A stretch of DNA of 64,000 nt from Chara braunii (GCA_003427395.1 BFEA01000381.1:1176450-1240449), one strand, 5' to 3'; shown: positions 34,113 to 46,747, counted from the stretch's first letter. Numbers and translations are program-made. Notes: generated from the letters alone by a model not told the origin.

Positions 34113-35395
34113 TCCTGCCTGCCGCTTGCCTGTTTGTCCCCTTCAATTCGTGTTTCGCCATCGTCGATCGACAGCCCCTGCGTCTGATGCTTACGCGCGC
34201 AATTGCTTCGGAGGGTTCGCCATCGCGGACGGGTTGTTTTTAGGTGTTTTTTGTTGTAGTCGAGGGCAGACTTGTTGTCCAGTCTGTCGATCATTGGCAG
34301 TGATGCGGGTTCACTGTTGTTGTGGTTGCCGCAATGGTAGTGTGTTTGTTTTCTAGCTCGTCATTGTTGTTGTAGCCGATGAAACGGTATTCCCGCGCAA
34401 TTTAAAGTGGAATCCGGGACGAGAAATAGGGAGGGAGGGGGGGGGTTGGGGGTGGGGGTGGGGGCGGGAGGTGAGGGCCGGCACGAAGAAATCCGTCAGC
34501 CCGCTGTTTCGCAAGTGCTTTTCAGCGCAGTTTTTCTTGAACTTGAACTGTGTGTGCTTTCTTATGATGTTTGTGTGAGGACGTGTTCGTGAGTCCAACT
34601 GCTATCCTTCTTTAAGCACACATGCTTTTTCTCGACTACATGGAATGTCTGTCATGCATGTCGTCTGCGCGTCTTTGAGTTTGGTAAATGCAGTCGGAAA
34701 AGCTTCGTTGTTCCACTAATGACTCACGTGCATTGAAAAAGAAATGAAAGAAAAACTCACGAAAGATGTGTGTATCCAGCAACTGCGAGGTGACCATCCA
34801 TTTATTTATTTTTTCCTTTATTTTGGCTTTCGTGCGGTGTGCGTGATCATCAGGTTTTAGCGATGGCATTATGAAGGGAAACACGGGCAGCAAACAGAAA
34901 AGGATGACAATGAAAGTGCGTGGATAGGTTCCTTCCTGTTTGCCTTGTTTTCTTTTGCTTTCTCAGGTGCCGACGATGATAACGACGCCATGAGTCGTAC
35001 GACTGAATGAGTATGCCGCATACAAAAGAAGATGTGGACGAGCATGCGATGGCCATTAACGCCTGCGTTACATGATAAACCCACACAGACGACAATAAAA
35101 GGGGCACTGCGTACGCAATCGTAAGCATGCGCACACACGCCGTCGACACAGAAACATAAATTCAAGGAAATCATTTGAGCAACACAACAAAGTTTAGGCG
35201 GCGATCCAATTCTCTCCTAACTGTCCACCGTTAAAACGGCCCACACCAAAGACGCAGTACTCCTGCCGTTTACGTACATTTCGGTGGTGTCATCCACCGA
35301 GACAAGAAACCCTTTTGTGCAGCACAAGTGTAAAATAGGCTCCGATCACAAAAAAAAAAAAAAAAAAAAAAAAACAATAAAGCGTTCACAAGACA
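34113..35395. other. Intergenic part of Harbinger element
   Basis: Downstream of the transposase stop. It has a G-rich stretch (34428-34475, mostly GGGGGT/GGGGGC) and a poly(A) run (35349-35374) beside the assembly gap. No gene is supported. Confidence 0.6.
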
Positions 35396-35874
35396 NNNNN
35401 NNNNNNNNNNNNNNNNNNNNNNNNNNNNNNNNNNNNNNNNNNNNNNNNNNNNNNNNNNNNNNNNNNNNNNNNNNNNNNNNNNNNNNNNNNNNNNNNNNNN
35501 NNNNNNNNNNNNNNNNNNNNNNNNNNNNNNNNNNNNNNNNNNNNNNNNNNNNNNNNNNNNNNNNNNNNNNNNNNNNNNNNNNNNNNNNNNNNNNNNNNNN
35601 NNNNNNNNNNNNNNNNNNNNNNNNNNNNNNNNNNNNNNNNNNNNNNNNNNNNNNNNNNNNNNNNNNNNNNNNNNNNNNNNNNNNNNNNNNNNNNNNNNNN
35701 NNNNNNNNNNNNNNNNNNNNNNNNNNNNNNNNNNNNNNNNNNNNNNNNNNNNNNNNNNNNNNNNNNNNNNNNNNNNNNNNNNNNNNNNNNNNNNNNNNNN
35801 NNNNNNNNNNNNNNNNNNNNNNNNNNNNNNNNNNNNNNNNNNNNNNNNNNNNNNNNNNNNNNNNNNNNNNNNNN
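35396..35874. other. Assembly gap (479 N)
   Basis: Unknown bases inside the Harbinger element, hiding the C-terminus of the third gene. Confidence 0.99.
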
Positions 35875-37370
35875 ACCAACCCACAATCAGACCATTCCGG
35901 AATGCAATGCGGGTAATCTCCCAGCGTCAGGTGAGCCTTCCCTATACGATCCAAGACGAGGTTGGCGGTGTCGACGATGTGTCGCCGCCAGTTGAAGATG
36001 TAGGACCCCGCCACTATCATTGTGGGTTTGGCGACCATTGACGCGTAGAACCACGCCTCGTAGTGTGATCGGTCATCGTCACCACCCGTGCGCATGATCC
36101 ACATGCACGCGCTCAACAAGGCCCAAAGACAATCCGCAAGTTGAGACAACCTCTCCTGTTTCACGCGTCCGCCGTCCGCCCATTGTCCACACCAGACTGC
36201 ATCTGTCCAGCAGTCCGCCACGCGAAGAACTGTCGCCTCCTGCCGCGCCGCCATGTCGTCGTCTTCAGGCCGGTCCACAATCTTCAGCCCCGCGAACCAC
36301 AGAGGAACGTCCATCTTCATCGCCAGCGTGTGGTAGACCAGGGCAGGGGAAACCACTTTCGACCATTCGTATCCCTGCCAAACCGCTCGTGCGACGTTTG
36401 TAGCTAAGTCCACGCTGATGTACGACTCTGCACGAGCGAAGCCAGTCGACCTCAACGACGATTTGAAGATCCAGCCATGGATGGTGCGCAACACCAGTTT
36501 TTCCACGTTGAGTGCTCTGCGCAAAGCGAGTTCGCGTTGCGCAGGGCCCTCGATCTTGAAGCGCGGCACATCATTCGGCGGCGTTACGAGTATCGCAGGC
36601 GGTTCAGCTCCAGCATCTCCGTTAGCGATGGCGACGAAGTAGCCCGCGCAGTCGCCTACCGCCTCCCTCAATTGTTTCCCCGGGCCCTGACCCTTGAAAG
36701 CGTTGCAATCAACCCACAACTTCGACCTCTCCTCCACATCGTCTTCCTTTGCCGTTCCCTTCAACCTCGTGACAAGTGGATGGTCGTCGTCGTCATCGCC
36801 CTCCCGCTTTCCATCTCTTCTCCCATCGTCGTGACGAACGTCATCGATCCTCGCCTCCTCCGCAGCTTCGGCGACTACGCTTCTACTGCTGTGATCCGCC
36901 ACCGCCGTACGAGTGCCGCTCACCGTCGCGTCGCCCTTTTCCGTGGACGGTGCTTTGCCTCCACCTGAAGCCCCCGCCTGTTGCAGAGGGAGTGGCTGAC
37001 GTGGGTGACCCTGGCCCACCACCGCCGGAAGTTGCATCGAAACGCGCGCCTCCGTGATGACAACCCCTGCCGCCTTCGAGGTCCTTGGCAACATCCCGAC
37101 GCCACCAACAACGAGGCTCTGTTTGATAGCGGACAGTTGTTCCCTTGACACCCCATCCCGCCCAAAACCCAATCGCATCGCCCCTGCCCTCCCTTGCGGA
37201 TCCACCGTCACCACTTCCTCTCCCTGGAAGTCGTCATTGTGTTCGGCGTTAGCCTCATCGACGAGCTGCCTTTTCGACTTTGGCACGTGGCCTCTGCATT
37301 TTTGGGTTCCCCCCCCATCCCCTACTCCGCTATCTTTCCTGCCCTTCCCTGAGGCGTTCCTCGGTGCCAT
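35875..37370 (-). CDS. Unrecognised third gene of the Harbinger element, C-terminus in gap
   Basis: About 500 codons open on the minus strand from the likely start MAPRNASGKGRKDSG (ATG at 37368-37370; the frame stays open upstream to an ATG at 37508) to the gap. The N-terminal half is low-complexity and charged, with KSKRQL basic stretches and acidic EGDDDDDH. From about residue 240 it looks like a folded domain with frequent Trp: KLWVDCNAFKGQGPG, ESYISVDLATNVARAVWQGY, DVPLWFAGLKIVDRPEDDD, VADCWTDAVWCGQWADGG, LSACMWIMRTGGDD and YEAWFYASM. No family is recognised. It is transcribed divergently from nothing nearby and convergently with the transposase. Unlike the two recognised genes it shows no frameshift over 1.5 kb, so selection on it may be recent. 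Confidence 0.68.
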
Positions 37371-37860
37371 CTCATCCGCAAATCGAGAACGACGACTACG
37401 TGGACGAAGGAGGACGTCGACGAAGGACCACGTGCACGGTGGACGCGTGGAGGTCGACGATGGGCACGTGGCCGAAGGAGCACGTGGATGATGCCCAGGA
37501 AGGGGCATTGGCCACGGAGCAGTGACAATGATGGCGACGTTCGAGGAGGCGCACGTGCTTGATGCGCATGAAGGGGCACTGTTAGCGGAGCGCCGGAGCC
37601 CAAAGCGGAAGCGTGGAGCGGCGAAGTGGATATGCAGGCCTGCGACGACGACTCAGTGCACAAACAGTGTCGTTGGAGCCGTGGGAAATGAATCACTGTC
37701 GTACGGAGTGCCACCCGTACTCTCCTTTTGTATACACCGCACTCTCGCAGCACACCATGGACACGCCGCGCCGTCCTTAAGAGCCTGCCCCTTCGCCGAT
37801 CACACACGGACCATTTTCCCCACCAGCTGGTGCTGATCCCTCGCATGGCCAACAACGCAT

Positions 37861-38413
37861 GAGAGACGGTTAACGGGGGCCCAAATATTCGTCGTTTTCG
37901 TTGGCAATTGCGGTGCGAATTTCATCAAAAATCATAAAAACAAACGATATGATTCCATAGTGCAAACATCAAAAAAGGAAACAGGCCAAAAAAAACGAAA
38001 AAAAAAACAAAAAAACACTATGAAACCCTAACTCAAAGACAATGTCCTAGTCAAAATGAAGCGTCCAACAAATTCAACAAAATGCCAACTTTTTCATTAT
38101 TGATCCAAACGTGTCAAAACTGCACACATGACGTACCCTAAAGCATATATATGTCACACAAAAAGAAAAACAAGAAAAAAGCAAAAAATCAGCGCAATAT
38201 GACAGCTTCAGTGCAATTTGGTGCAAAATTCGTCGAAAATAACACCACTAGTTAACCACGTGTGGAAAACTCGAGAGACGGTTAACGGGGGCCCAAATAT
38301 TCGTTGTTTTCGTTAGCAATTGCGGTGCGAATTTCATCAAAAATCATAAAAACAAACGATATGATTCCATAGTGCAAACATTAAAAAAGGAAACAGGCCA
38401 AAAAAAACGAAAA
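37861..38413. repeat. Direct repeat of about 141 bp, 412-bp offset
   Basis: The block beginning GAGAGACGGTTAACGGGGGC occurs at 37861-38001 and at 38273-38413, nearly identical. It lies between the third gene and the Myb/SANT gene of the Harbinger element and might be a bidirectional control region, but that is only position. Confidence 0.88.
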
Positions 38414-38808
38414 GAGGCACCCCTGTCCGCCATTTCCCCCCCTCCCGTCCGAAAAACACACCGTGGCACCTATTCCTTCACCAACGCCCCCCCAAACAAG
38501 ACCCTGGTGGATCGCCATCCACGCGTGACGGCAACGCCTCACAACACCAGCCGTTAAACAGTATTCAAAATCAGAGGTCCTAATGTAAAACCGAAGGACG
38601 CGCCGCAGGGCATGACAACAATGAATACCCTGCACACTCATCCAACAAATCCATGCTTAAAAAAAACAGCGGTGCCAAAAACGATCCCCAGTTTCTCCAC
38701 AACCTGCCCAACACCGCACTGCAGCACGCAGGACGGCGGTAACGCCGATGCTCTGGAAGTGCACACGTGGCATTCGCGTGGACGTAGGACATGTGTGGCC
38801 CAGCGGCA

Positions 38809-40460
38809 TTAGGATCGCTCGCGGATCGCTTTATCAATCTCCAGAAGGGCGTTGCACATTATGAAGTTCGCCTAGTCGGCCTTCACGTAGTGTTCCTTCT
38901 GCACTTCTAGCTCTCGCTCTTTCATGCCGCATTGCCTCGTCAGAATTGAGCACTTTCTCTTGCTCGCGCTGTCCACTGTCGTCGCCATCAGATTCCCGTG
39001 GTCCTTCATGACGTCTGCAATCGTGTCGAAGGTCTGCTGTCTTACATTCTTTCGTTTGCCGCCCCCGCCACCACCAACGCCGCTGAACGTTGAATCCCTC
39101 GTCGATCCTTGATCGTCGTCCTGTCCATCCCCGCATCCCTCGCTACCGCCGGATTCATTCCGACCTCCACGTGGACATGGCATTTGAACACCTCCGGCCA
39201 CACCCGTGTCCACGAGATTCGTGGGGTGTATAGCGTGATCGCCCCTGGACATGGCCTTTATCTCCCAATACACACACTTATCCATCCGAAATTCGAACCC
39301 CCGCTCCTTCCTCTCCGCCGACGTTAGTGTGAAGAAATTTGGCTTCCCCGATTCTCCCATGAACTTGTGCATGGTTTTGAACTGTTGGTACAGGTTATCC
39401 CATTTTTTCCCGCAGTCCTCGGACTTTCTACTCATCACCCCATCTGCATGAGCCTCTTCTCTACGCCGTCCCACTTCCATGTCTTCGTCTTCATCCTTCC
39501 GCTGTTGTGGCTGAGGCTGGCCAGATGCAAGTCCTGGTCTTTTTTAGCTCGGATCAGAGCAATCATGTGGTCCACGGTCCAAAAATCCGTGCTTTTTGCT
39601 ACCTCGCCTGTCGACGAATCTCCCGCACCCTTCTTGCCTCTCCGCCCCGCGCGCGGTTCTGCAGACTTGTTTGTGGCCCTTGACCCTCCCCACTTCCTCC
39701 CTATCTGACGAATCTCCATCTCCCCGTCGACGTCCTCGTCGTTGTCATTGCTCCTGCCGCCTGCAGCGCAATCTTCGCCCCCTGCACCATCGCAATCGCC
39801 AAACACATCGTCCGCCCTCACATTAATGTTCGCCACCCCTCTCGTTATGGAGGACGTGCTCGATTGACGCGATTGTCGCCGATGATCATCCCAAACCTTT
39901 CGTCCCACGACCTCCACAGCGGAGCCCTCATCGGCGTCCCCTCGTTCGTCGATTCTACTGGCTGGTGTCGTCGATCCACCTGTCCCCGTCCTCGACGCGG
40001 CCACACCTGTTGTGCCCACTGCCCCCCGCCTTCGTGAAAGGACTCCACGTTCGTCGCCCGACTGACCAAAACACCAGGCGGGGGTATAAGGAAGGCCCGA
40101 CGCCCCCACTGAAGGTGGTGCGTGGTTGGTGCCGGAAGCTGGGTTCACGAGAACGGTGTGTGTAACGTCCTCTTCAGTCCTAGACCTCAAACCGAAGCTG
40201 AGATCTACGAGTGCTGCGTCATAACCAACCGGGGTCCGCCCCTCCAGCAGACCAGTGTACGTCCGCTTCGATGAATTTCTGTACAGCTCGCTCCCCATCG
40301 AATCCTGCGTCCGAACCGCTTCCCAGAGGAACCGTTGAGGATCGGGTGTTGTCACTGTCGTCGTCACTCGGAGGCAACGGAATCTCGTGGGACGGCAGGT
40401 GGCTGTACAGAGTTGGGTCGTACGGCCGCCTGCCTCCTTCCGCAGTGCTGCAACGCCGAC
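38809..40460 (-). pseudogene. Myb/SANT-like (trihelix) partner protein of Harbinger, frameshifted
   Basis: Minus-strand gene. The N-terminal segment has HLPSHEIPLPPSDDD (about 40370-40415), followed by a low-complexity linker. The trihelix DNA-binding domain reads DFWTVDHMIALIRAKKDQD (helix 1, about 39535-39590), WKWDGVEKRLMQMG (helix 2), then SRKSEDCGKKWDNLYQQFK (helix 3, about 39365-39420). After this come a FRMDKCVYWEI motif and a Gly/basic linker, and a C-terminal helix region ending NFIMCNALLEID. Frameshifts lie near 40220-40360 and 39435-39480. A TAG replaces an expected Trp near 38872, and the true stop is TAA at 38809-38811. In PIF/Harbinger systems this second protein binds subterminal DNA and brings in the transposase. 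A host trihelix gene is a less likely alternative because the terminal repeats enclose it. Confidence 0.8.
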
Positions 40461-41241
40461 GTGACGACCCCCCAGCCCCTACGGATTGCGTGGTCTTCGT
40501 CTGGGGTTTCTTTATCTTCCTGCCCGTTTTCGGCCTTCGCCACGTCTGTTTCCTCCCAGGGACGCGACTGAGGATGCAGATATGGAAGACGACAACGGCA
40601 AGCAGAAGCACAACGACGAGCAGCAGCAAAGGCAGCATGCAGTACAGGTCAACTATGAACGACATGCCAACCGAGACAGAACACGCGTTGTCACGATCGA
40701 GGCGACCGGAGACACACGTTGCGAGAGGGGGAAGACGCCAACGTACGAAATTGCTGCAAGCACCGGCTGGGGGAGGACGCTTAAAAAATCTGTATTTATG
40801 ACCATTGGGAAGCCGGCGGGAACGCCACGACCCCTCCAGGACCCGGCCGAAGACATCCGGTGCTAACCACGGCACCAACGTGGGGCCGCCCGATAAACCG
40901 ATAGGGCCGTACCGCCAATCACCGCCAACGGTAAAACGACAAGGCCGTTGGTGGACGTTTTGGACGAGGATGGCCCGCGATGTCCGTCTTCCGGCCAGTG
41001 GACCACCACTGGACCACCTTCGACCTCCATTTTTCCTTCTGGACTCGCCTCTGACACCCCGATAATCGCGGATCCTCGGGCTCCAAAGGACCTCGCGAGG
41101 TCCTTTGGAGCCGAGGACGATTTGGCAAGGAAATCCTCGGAGCCCAAGGATTAATCCTCGGAGTGTTTTCACATTTCTGTTCCGAAAATCGGCTCCGAGG
41201 ACAGGTGGAACGACGACGGAATCCTCGGAATCGCGTCCCCA
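40461..41241. other. Right subterminal region of Harbinger element
   Basis: Upstream of the Myb/SANT gene and rich in short palindromes such as AAAGGACCTCGCGAGGTCCTTT-like arms (about 41087-41108) and repeated ATCCTCGGAG words, which mirror those at the left end. These may be protein-binding sites for transposition or promoter elements. The long frame through here (40219-41172, -) probably includes untranslated DNA. Confidence 0.55.
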
Positions 41242-41261
41242 AGGAGTGTCGAACGACGCCC
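41242..41261 (-). repeat. Harbinger right terminal inverted repeat
   Basis: AGGAGTGTCGAACGACGCCC, the exact reverse complement of the left terminus, followed by TTA. Confidence 0.93.
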
Positions 41262-41519
41262 TTAGGTGGATTTCAAGTTCCTCGTTTTTTTACTTTTTTA
41301 TTTCTTCTTTTTCGTTTTTCTTTTTTTGGCCTCCATCCCTGCCCCGATCCCCCCAGTTCTTCGGAGTAGGCTGCTCTTGAGACTTCGCGATTGCCTGTGA
41401 CTTGTAGTGCCTGCGAATCTCAGCTGTGGCTGAGACTCTAGGGTGTGGCCCAGACATCTCGGCCGTGGCCACTCTGGGGTGTGGCCGAGACATCTCGACC
41501 GTGGCCCAACTATGGGGCT

Positions 41520-41658
<139 letters not shown>

Positions 41659-41813
41659 GGCCATGTGCCTGACTCAACTGCTAGAAAAAGCCAGCCCGAG
41701 TTTCAAATTGCTAAAATGCAGTTTCAAATGCAATTGAAACTCGGGCCCTGACTAAACCGCTAAAACGCAGTTTCAAATGCAATTACTAACTGTTACCCTG
41801 ACTGCACCGTAGT

Positions 41814-42500
41814 TTTCTTTTTTTTAAAACAACAACAACAAAAAAAAGTTATTGAATGAGGTCGGGAATCCCTCAACATCTCCACCTGGTAGTGAAGCTT
41901 GTGCTGGAAACCGGGTCTAGCGTCCCATGGTCTAGGCTCCCAGACAGAGTAGCAGGCGACCCGGAATAGGAATTCTTTTGAATTTCTCGAGTCGGTCTTG
42001 GCTGTTTTGCTTCCTTTATTTCGGTGTCCTAAAAGTTTTATGCTGGGGTTTTTGAGCTCTATGTATTACTAACTTTCTCTTCCTTACCCTGCACACCTTA
42101 TGTGGCATATGGTCAAAGCGGGATATCCTGAGGTCATCCGTAGCCGTGCTGAGGACATGAAATCCAGTGGCTCACAACTGGCCTATGCCCGACCGCCGGA
42201 GCCACGGCAAGATGGTGCAGCATTGCAATCCAACTTGTTGGGTTGGGGGCGTCAGACCTTGTATATAGATCTGGAGGGTTCTTTGGGGAGGCATTCCTAG
42301 TGACTAATGGTGTGGCTAATGGTGTGGCTAATGATGTGCTAATGCTGTGGCTAATGGTGGGCTCGGGGCAGAGGCTAAAGTTGGGCGAAGCCGAGGCAAG
42401 GAGGCACAATCCTGTGACCCAGTCATTTGGGGGTGAGAGGCCTGGTTGAGAGATCTGGTCTTATGGTGGATTCGAGTGCATCGCTGGAAGTGCTGATTGG
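41814..42500. other. SINE-like and simple-repeat fragments
   Basis: The part around GGGAATCCCTCAACATCTCC (about 41867) resembles 47083-47180, a dispersed repeat. A degenerate TAATGGTGTGGC tandem lies at about 42303-42360. No gene. Confidence 0.5.
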
Positions 42501-43061
42501 TCTGTTAGGGTATCCGTTTGGAATCACTTTAACTTGCTGAGAGCCCTAATGAAAAGATTTATGAACTGATCCTTATATGTTTGCAGCTTGATGAGGGTTT
42601 TCAGAGGTACTCTACTATTCGTATCACCTCCCTTACGAATGGAACATAGAATTCGTGAAAACCTAACAAAATAAATTGTTAGGTTTGCACGAAAATTTTT
42701 AAAGATTCTGATAACACTTTTTTCAGGCCTCCTATATGAACAAAATTTTATGTGAAGTAAATTAACCGCAAAAAAGGAATAGAAAACTACTTTTTCAGAA
42801 CCACTAGTAGTGATGAGGAGAGAAGCAAGTTTTTTTACATTACCAAAAGAATTAGTATCGTGCAAAGCACCATTAATTCAGGAACTGAAATATCACAATA
42901 TTTTGTTTGACTAAAAAAATCATATTTATAGTTCTGTAAGGTATGTAGCACGACGAACCTATTCGGGGGTTTCCCAAACATGCACACATGCTCTCATATT
43001 CACGAATACATTTTCTTGGATATGTTATCTCATACATCGACGAATTTCATTTTCTAATTTG

Positions 43062-43430
43062 AAATCATCGTTGGCTAGGAATTTGAAGATGTCCCCCAAG
43101 CAAAAGTTGTTTTAATTTTTCTTTTACACAACATATATTTTTTGACAAAAGTTTTACAGTTAACTTAAAAATGGAGTTATATTAATTTATAGACTGTCGT
43201 TCTATAAACTCGATTTTGCAGAATCTGGTGTTTTTAAGTATTTTTTTTATTTTTTAATTTTAAATCATCGTTGGCTAGGAATTTGAAGATGTCTCTGAGA
43301 CAAAAGTTGATTTAATTATTCTTTTATATAACATATATTTTTTGACACGGGTTTTAAAGTTAACTTAAAAATGAAGTTATATTAATTTATAGTTCTATAA
43401 ACTCGATTTCGCAGAATCTGGTTTTTACCA
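43062..43430. repeat. 200-bp direct repeat in AT-rich DNA
   Basis: AAATCATCGTTGGCTAGGAA starts at 43062 and 43262, and similarity extends through TTATATTAATTTATAG to CGCAGAATCTGGT. Each unit ends with a TTCTATAAACTCGATTT motif related to the palindromes in the 171-bp array downstream. Confidence 0.88.
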
Positions 43431-44015
43431 AACTGCTGAAAACGGTTTATTGTTCTATAAATGAGTATTCATTGAAACTGTTTTTTTTAACATCTTTCGG
43501 GTTCGCCTTATAGTCATTAAAGGTTGTCTTGTTTGAGCTATGACTTCTGTCAATCTACTAAGAACGACTTACAGTCCTATAACATGCTCTTTGTTGGAAA
43601 GAAGTTTCTTGCACATTTTGAGAATCGCTAGACTTTTTGCCTGTTTTTTTACCTCCTTTCTTGGGAAACAGTTAAAAACGCTCTCTTTTATGTGTCAAAA
43701 ATAACAGTTTGACTTTTACTTTTTCATTCTATTAAAAATGTTAGGTTTTGTAGTTTTGTCAGGTTTTCTCAAATTGAATTTTCTCATCCGTTCACGAGAT
43801 TCGCGTGTGTGTCCTCTGCTCACCACAGAAACATCGGAGAGACACTCTTTTTAAAGAAGCAACAATTGTGGAGATTTATTTCAAAGTGATTCAGGTCATT
43901 TTTCAAAGATTGGTCCCTTAGGCGTTTCTAAGACCTCGGTTTCAAAGTAGCAATTTCTAGTACTTTTTGACTCGTTCTAACGGGTTAGAATGATGTCACC
44001 ATTCGCCTTTTTCTC

Positions 44016-44600
44016 TTGTCTTTGTGCTTCACACTTTATAGAACTATAAACGGAATAAAGAATTCCGAAGCTGAGAAGGTTTTTTGCGTTCCAATTTATA
44101 AGACTATAAATACGCAAATGTCAAGATGTCTGACTTCGGTACAAGGGCGCACATTTTCGGAGTGCTTTATGTTTTCTTTTTTTCTCGCATATTTGTGCGT
44201 CACAGTTTATAGAACTATAAACGGAATGAAGAATTTCAAAGCAAACATGTTTTTTTGCTTTCCAATTTATAGGACTATAAATACACAAATGTCAAGATGT
44301 CGGGCTTCGGTACAAGGACGCACATTTTCGGAGTGCTTCTTTGTTTTCTTTTTTCTCACATGTTTGTGCGTCACGGTTTATAGAACTATAAACCGAATGG
44401 AGAATTCCGAAGCTGACATGGTTTTTTGCTTTCTAATTTATAGGACTATAAATACGCAAATGTCAAGATGTCTGGTTTCGGTACAAGGGCGCAAATTTTC
44501 GGAGTGCTTCTTTGTTTTCTTTTTTTTTAGTGTGTCTTTGCCACGTGCTTTATAGAACTACAAACAGAATTCGGGATGCATGAACTGCATCTCTTTTCTG
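44016..44600. repeat. 171-bp tandem array with paired TTTATAG...CTATAAA palindromes
   Basis: The palindrome TTTATAGAACTATAAAC is found at 44035, 44206 and 44377, with a partial one at 44549, so the period is 171 bp. A second palindrome of the type TTTATA(A/G)GACTATAAAT follows each by 60 bp. Because 171 is divisible by three, one frame stays open for 179 codons with YRTIN repeats, but it has no ATG at its start and ends in homopolymer sequence. I treat it as a satellite rather than a gene. Confidence 0.85.
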
Positions 44601-46747
44601 CTTCTTTAATAAAACGAGTCCAAAGGTGAATATGCCAAGACGTCCTGCTTTCGTACAACGCAATACATTTTGGAGTGATCGTTATCCTGCCTGGGTTTTC
44701 TTAACTTTCCTCTAAGTCTGTAAGTCGTATTTAGTATTGTGGAATGAATTGTCATATTTGCGCGGTTTCAGCAGAGCAAATAATTTATTTCTCAACTACA
44801 AGCGACTTTTGGGATCACTTGTTGACCTGCTTTTGTATGTGATAAAAATGAGGCTCCGTGGACAAGCTTTCGTCTCACTAATCACCTTCTCCTAACAGGA
44901 GCCTTGTTTTGGTATGTTTTTCATCACTAGGTGCGGCATACAACGTGTAAAAGTAGCTTCAGCGGAGTGAAAATGAGTGAAAAAATTTTGGTTTTCTCCG
45001 GTCTATAAAGATTATTTGATTTTCTACGTTTGTTTGGTTTTCATGAACATTAGGTCTTTTGGCCAAGAGATAGGGACCTCTATTTTGTGAAAACTACACA
45101 AGGTGAGAGGTGTAGGTCTTTGAGAGGGTAGGGGCGGATACGGGGTTGCTCTATCCTGGTGCTGGGGCTGTTTCTTGGGGTGCAGATCAACCCTTGTTTA
45201 CTCTATAAAGGAAGTGGAGAAGGGATGCACGAAGACGATACTAGAGAAGGCGGAGAAGAGGGAGAAGGGAGCGGGGAGAACATATCGGAAAGGCCATGTT
45301 GATCCCACAAGAATGTTTGTAGCCAATTGAATTGCAGAGTGAGGGGTTCAGAACCACTCTACATGCTGTGGTCCAATTTCTACAATCACTGAGGATTAAA
45401 AAGGGTGTAAGGCAAAACCAAGATTGAACGAGATCAAGAGGGAAGGGAAGGCACGAAAGGAGGGAGAAGAAGACAGTTGCCCGTTGTTCTGGAAGGAGCG
45501 AAGGACGAGGAAGAAAAGCAAAAGGAAATATTGCATGGAAGGGCGTGGGCACTGAAATGGATTCGAGGAAAACGTAAGGTCATCAAAACAGTTATGCAAA
45601 ATGCCAGTGAAAGCTGCGTTGAATTCCTCCAAGGCTACAACTAATTTGAAATTGAAAAGTCGGAAAAGAAATTCCTAGTGCACTCGTTAAGGCGCATGAA
45701 AACTCTATGTCGATTCCTATCTTTCTCTACTCGAAGCTGAAAATTCACAAATTTACAAGGACATTTCCAATTTGAAAATTGCATAAAAAGAATGCAAAAT
45801 GGAACATTGTCAATTGACTGACACAAAGCAACCCACAGATACCCCACCAAAGACAAAGCCTGCAGAATGTCGTCAGAATTCAAAGAGACCTTGTCAAGAT
45901 CGAAAACATGGTATACAAACCCTTTGAAGACAAAAATTCAAAGGGGCATGAGAACCTGTGTAATCACGCAACCTATCTGCCCAAGCCAGGGCTGATTTAC
46001 ACCCCAAGAAACAACCCCAGTCCCTTCTTCTCTCTCTCGCAACTCTAGTGAACTAGTGGCTAGATAGTGTTGGTAATCAGCAATTCAGAAAGTCCCAACG
46101 GGTCCACTGCAACTTTGCATGCTGCAACATAATGCAGGATGTGGGCAGATCAGTGCAGGAGTTGAGTTGACGGGGTGATGATTGCTGGTAGGTGTGCCGA
46201 GTACGTCACGGTGGGGACTGTGGATGCTTGGGAACGAGAAGAGATGGTGACTTGTTGGTTGATTGTCGTATCATGAGCATGCGAGCGCAACAATTTGCAC
46301 TTCCATCTTCTCTTCCAATCTATTTTAAATGGAAGCTGTATGGTGAGGCGGCGATTGTATTGTCCTTTTTATCAGTCTCCATTGGTTTCTCTATATAGCA
46401 GTCTAACAATCTTTGTTTGAATGAATGCATAGATATGTCATTGAGTCATTGAATGGTTGCGAGCGTGTTTCCCTTTCTCTCTCACACTGGATGAAGTGGA
46501 CGTGAATTTTTCCCCTTCAAACTCTTCCACTTGTAATGAAGCCTTTTCTTAGTGAGTTTTTTATATTCGGATAATTTCATCGAGTTTCGGTCAGGGAAAA
46601 TTATATGGATTTTCCCCGCCATGTTATGTGACCGAAGAATACGGTACATGAGGAAAGATCCGAAAAATTATCATTTTTAACTTTTCCACTTCAAATTCCG
46701 AATTCTAATTTCTATAATCGAGTTGAGAACAACTCTATAGTTCTGTG
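44601..46747. other. AT-rich region with imperfect inverted repeats, no gene
   Basis: No coding motif. A segment near 45157-45195 (GGGGCTGTTTCTTGGGGTGC) is matched in reverse near 45985-46025 (CACCCCAAGAAACAACCCC), possibly the ends of a foldback element. A segment near 46530-46600 (GAAGCCTTTTCTTAGTGAGT) is matched in reverse near 47280-47345. Confidence 0.5.

Larger units (their letters stand above)
32056..41261. mobile_element. PIF/Harbinger DNA transposon, 9.2 kb, three genes
   Basis: Terminal inverted repeats are perfect over 20 bp (GGGCGTCGTTCGACACTCCT at 32056-32075, its complement at 41242-41261), flanked by TTA on both sides (32053-32055, 41262-41264), the hallmark target of PIF/Harbinger. 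Subterminal DNA at both ends is rich in TCCTCGGAG palindromes. It carries a DDE_4-type transposase (+), an unknown gene (-) and a Myb/SANT-like gene (-). R1 at 27400-27440 supplies the empty-site structure. Both recognised genes have frameshifts, so this copy is probably inactive although its ends are fresh. Confidence 0.93.

Noticed and set aside
37280-37855. Additional plus- and minus-strand frames upstream of the Harbinger third gene
   Set aside because: GC-rich shadow frames without motifs; probably promoter or 5' region of that gene.
39435-40367. Independent host trihelix transcription factor
   Set aside because: It lies between perfect Harbinger termini, is frameshifted, and a decayed copy occurs in another Harbinger relic (780-5099).
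44016-44555. Three-repeat protein of 179 residues
   Set aside because: No ATG at the start, homopolymer-rich codons, and repeats explained by a 171-bp DNA satellite with palindromes.
45157-46025. Second foldback transposon
   Set aside because: End similarity is short and imperfect with no target duplication found; noted only as an inverted repeat.
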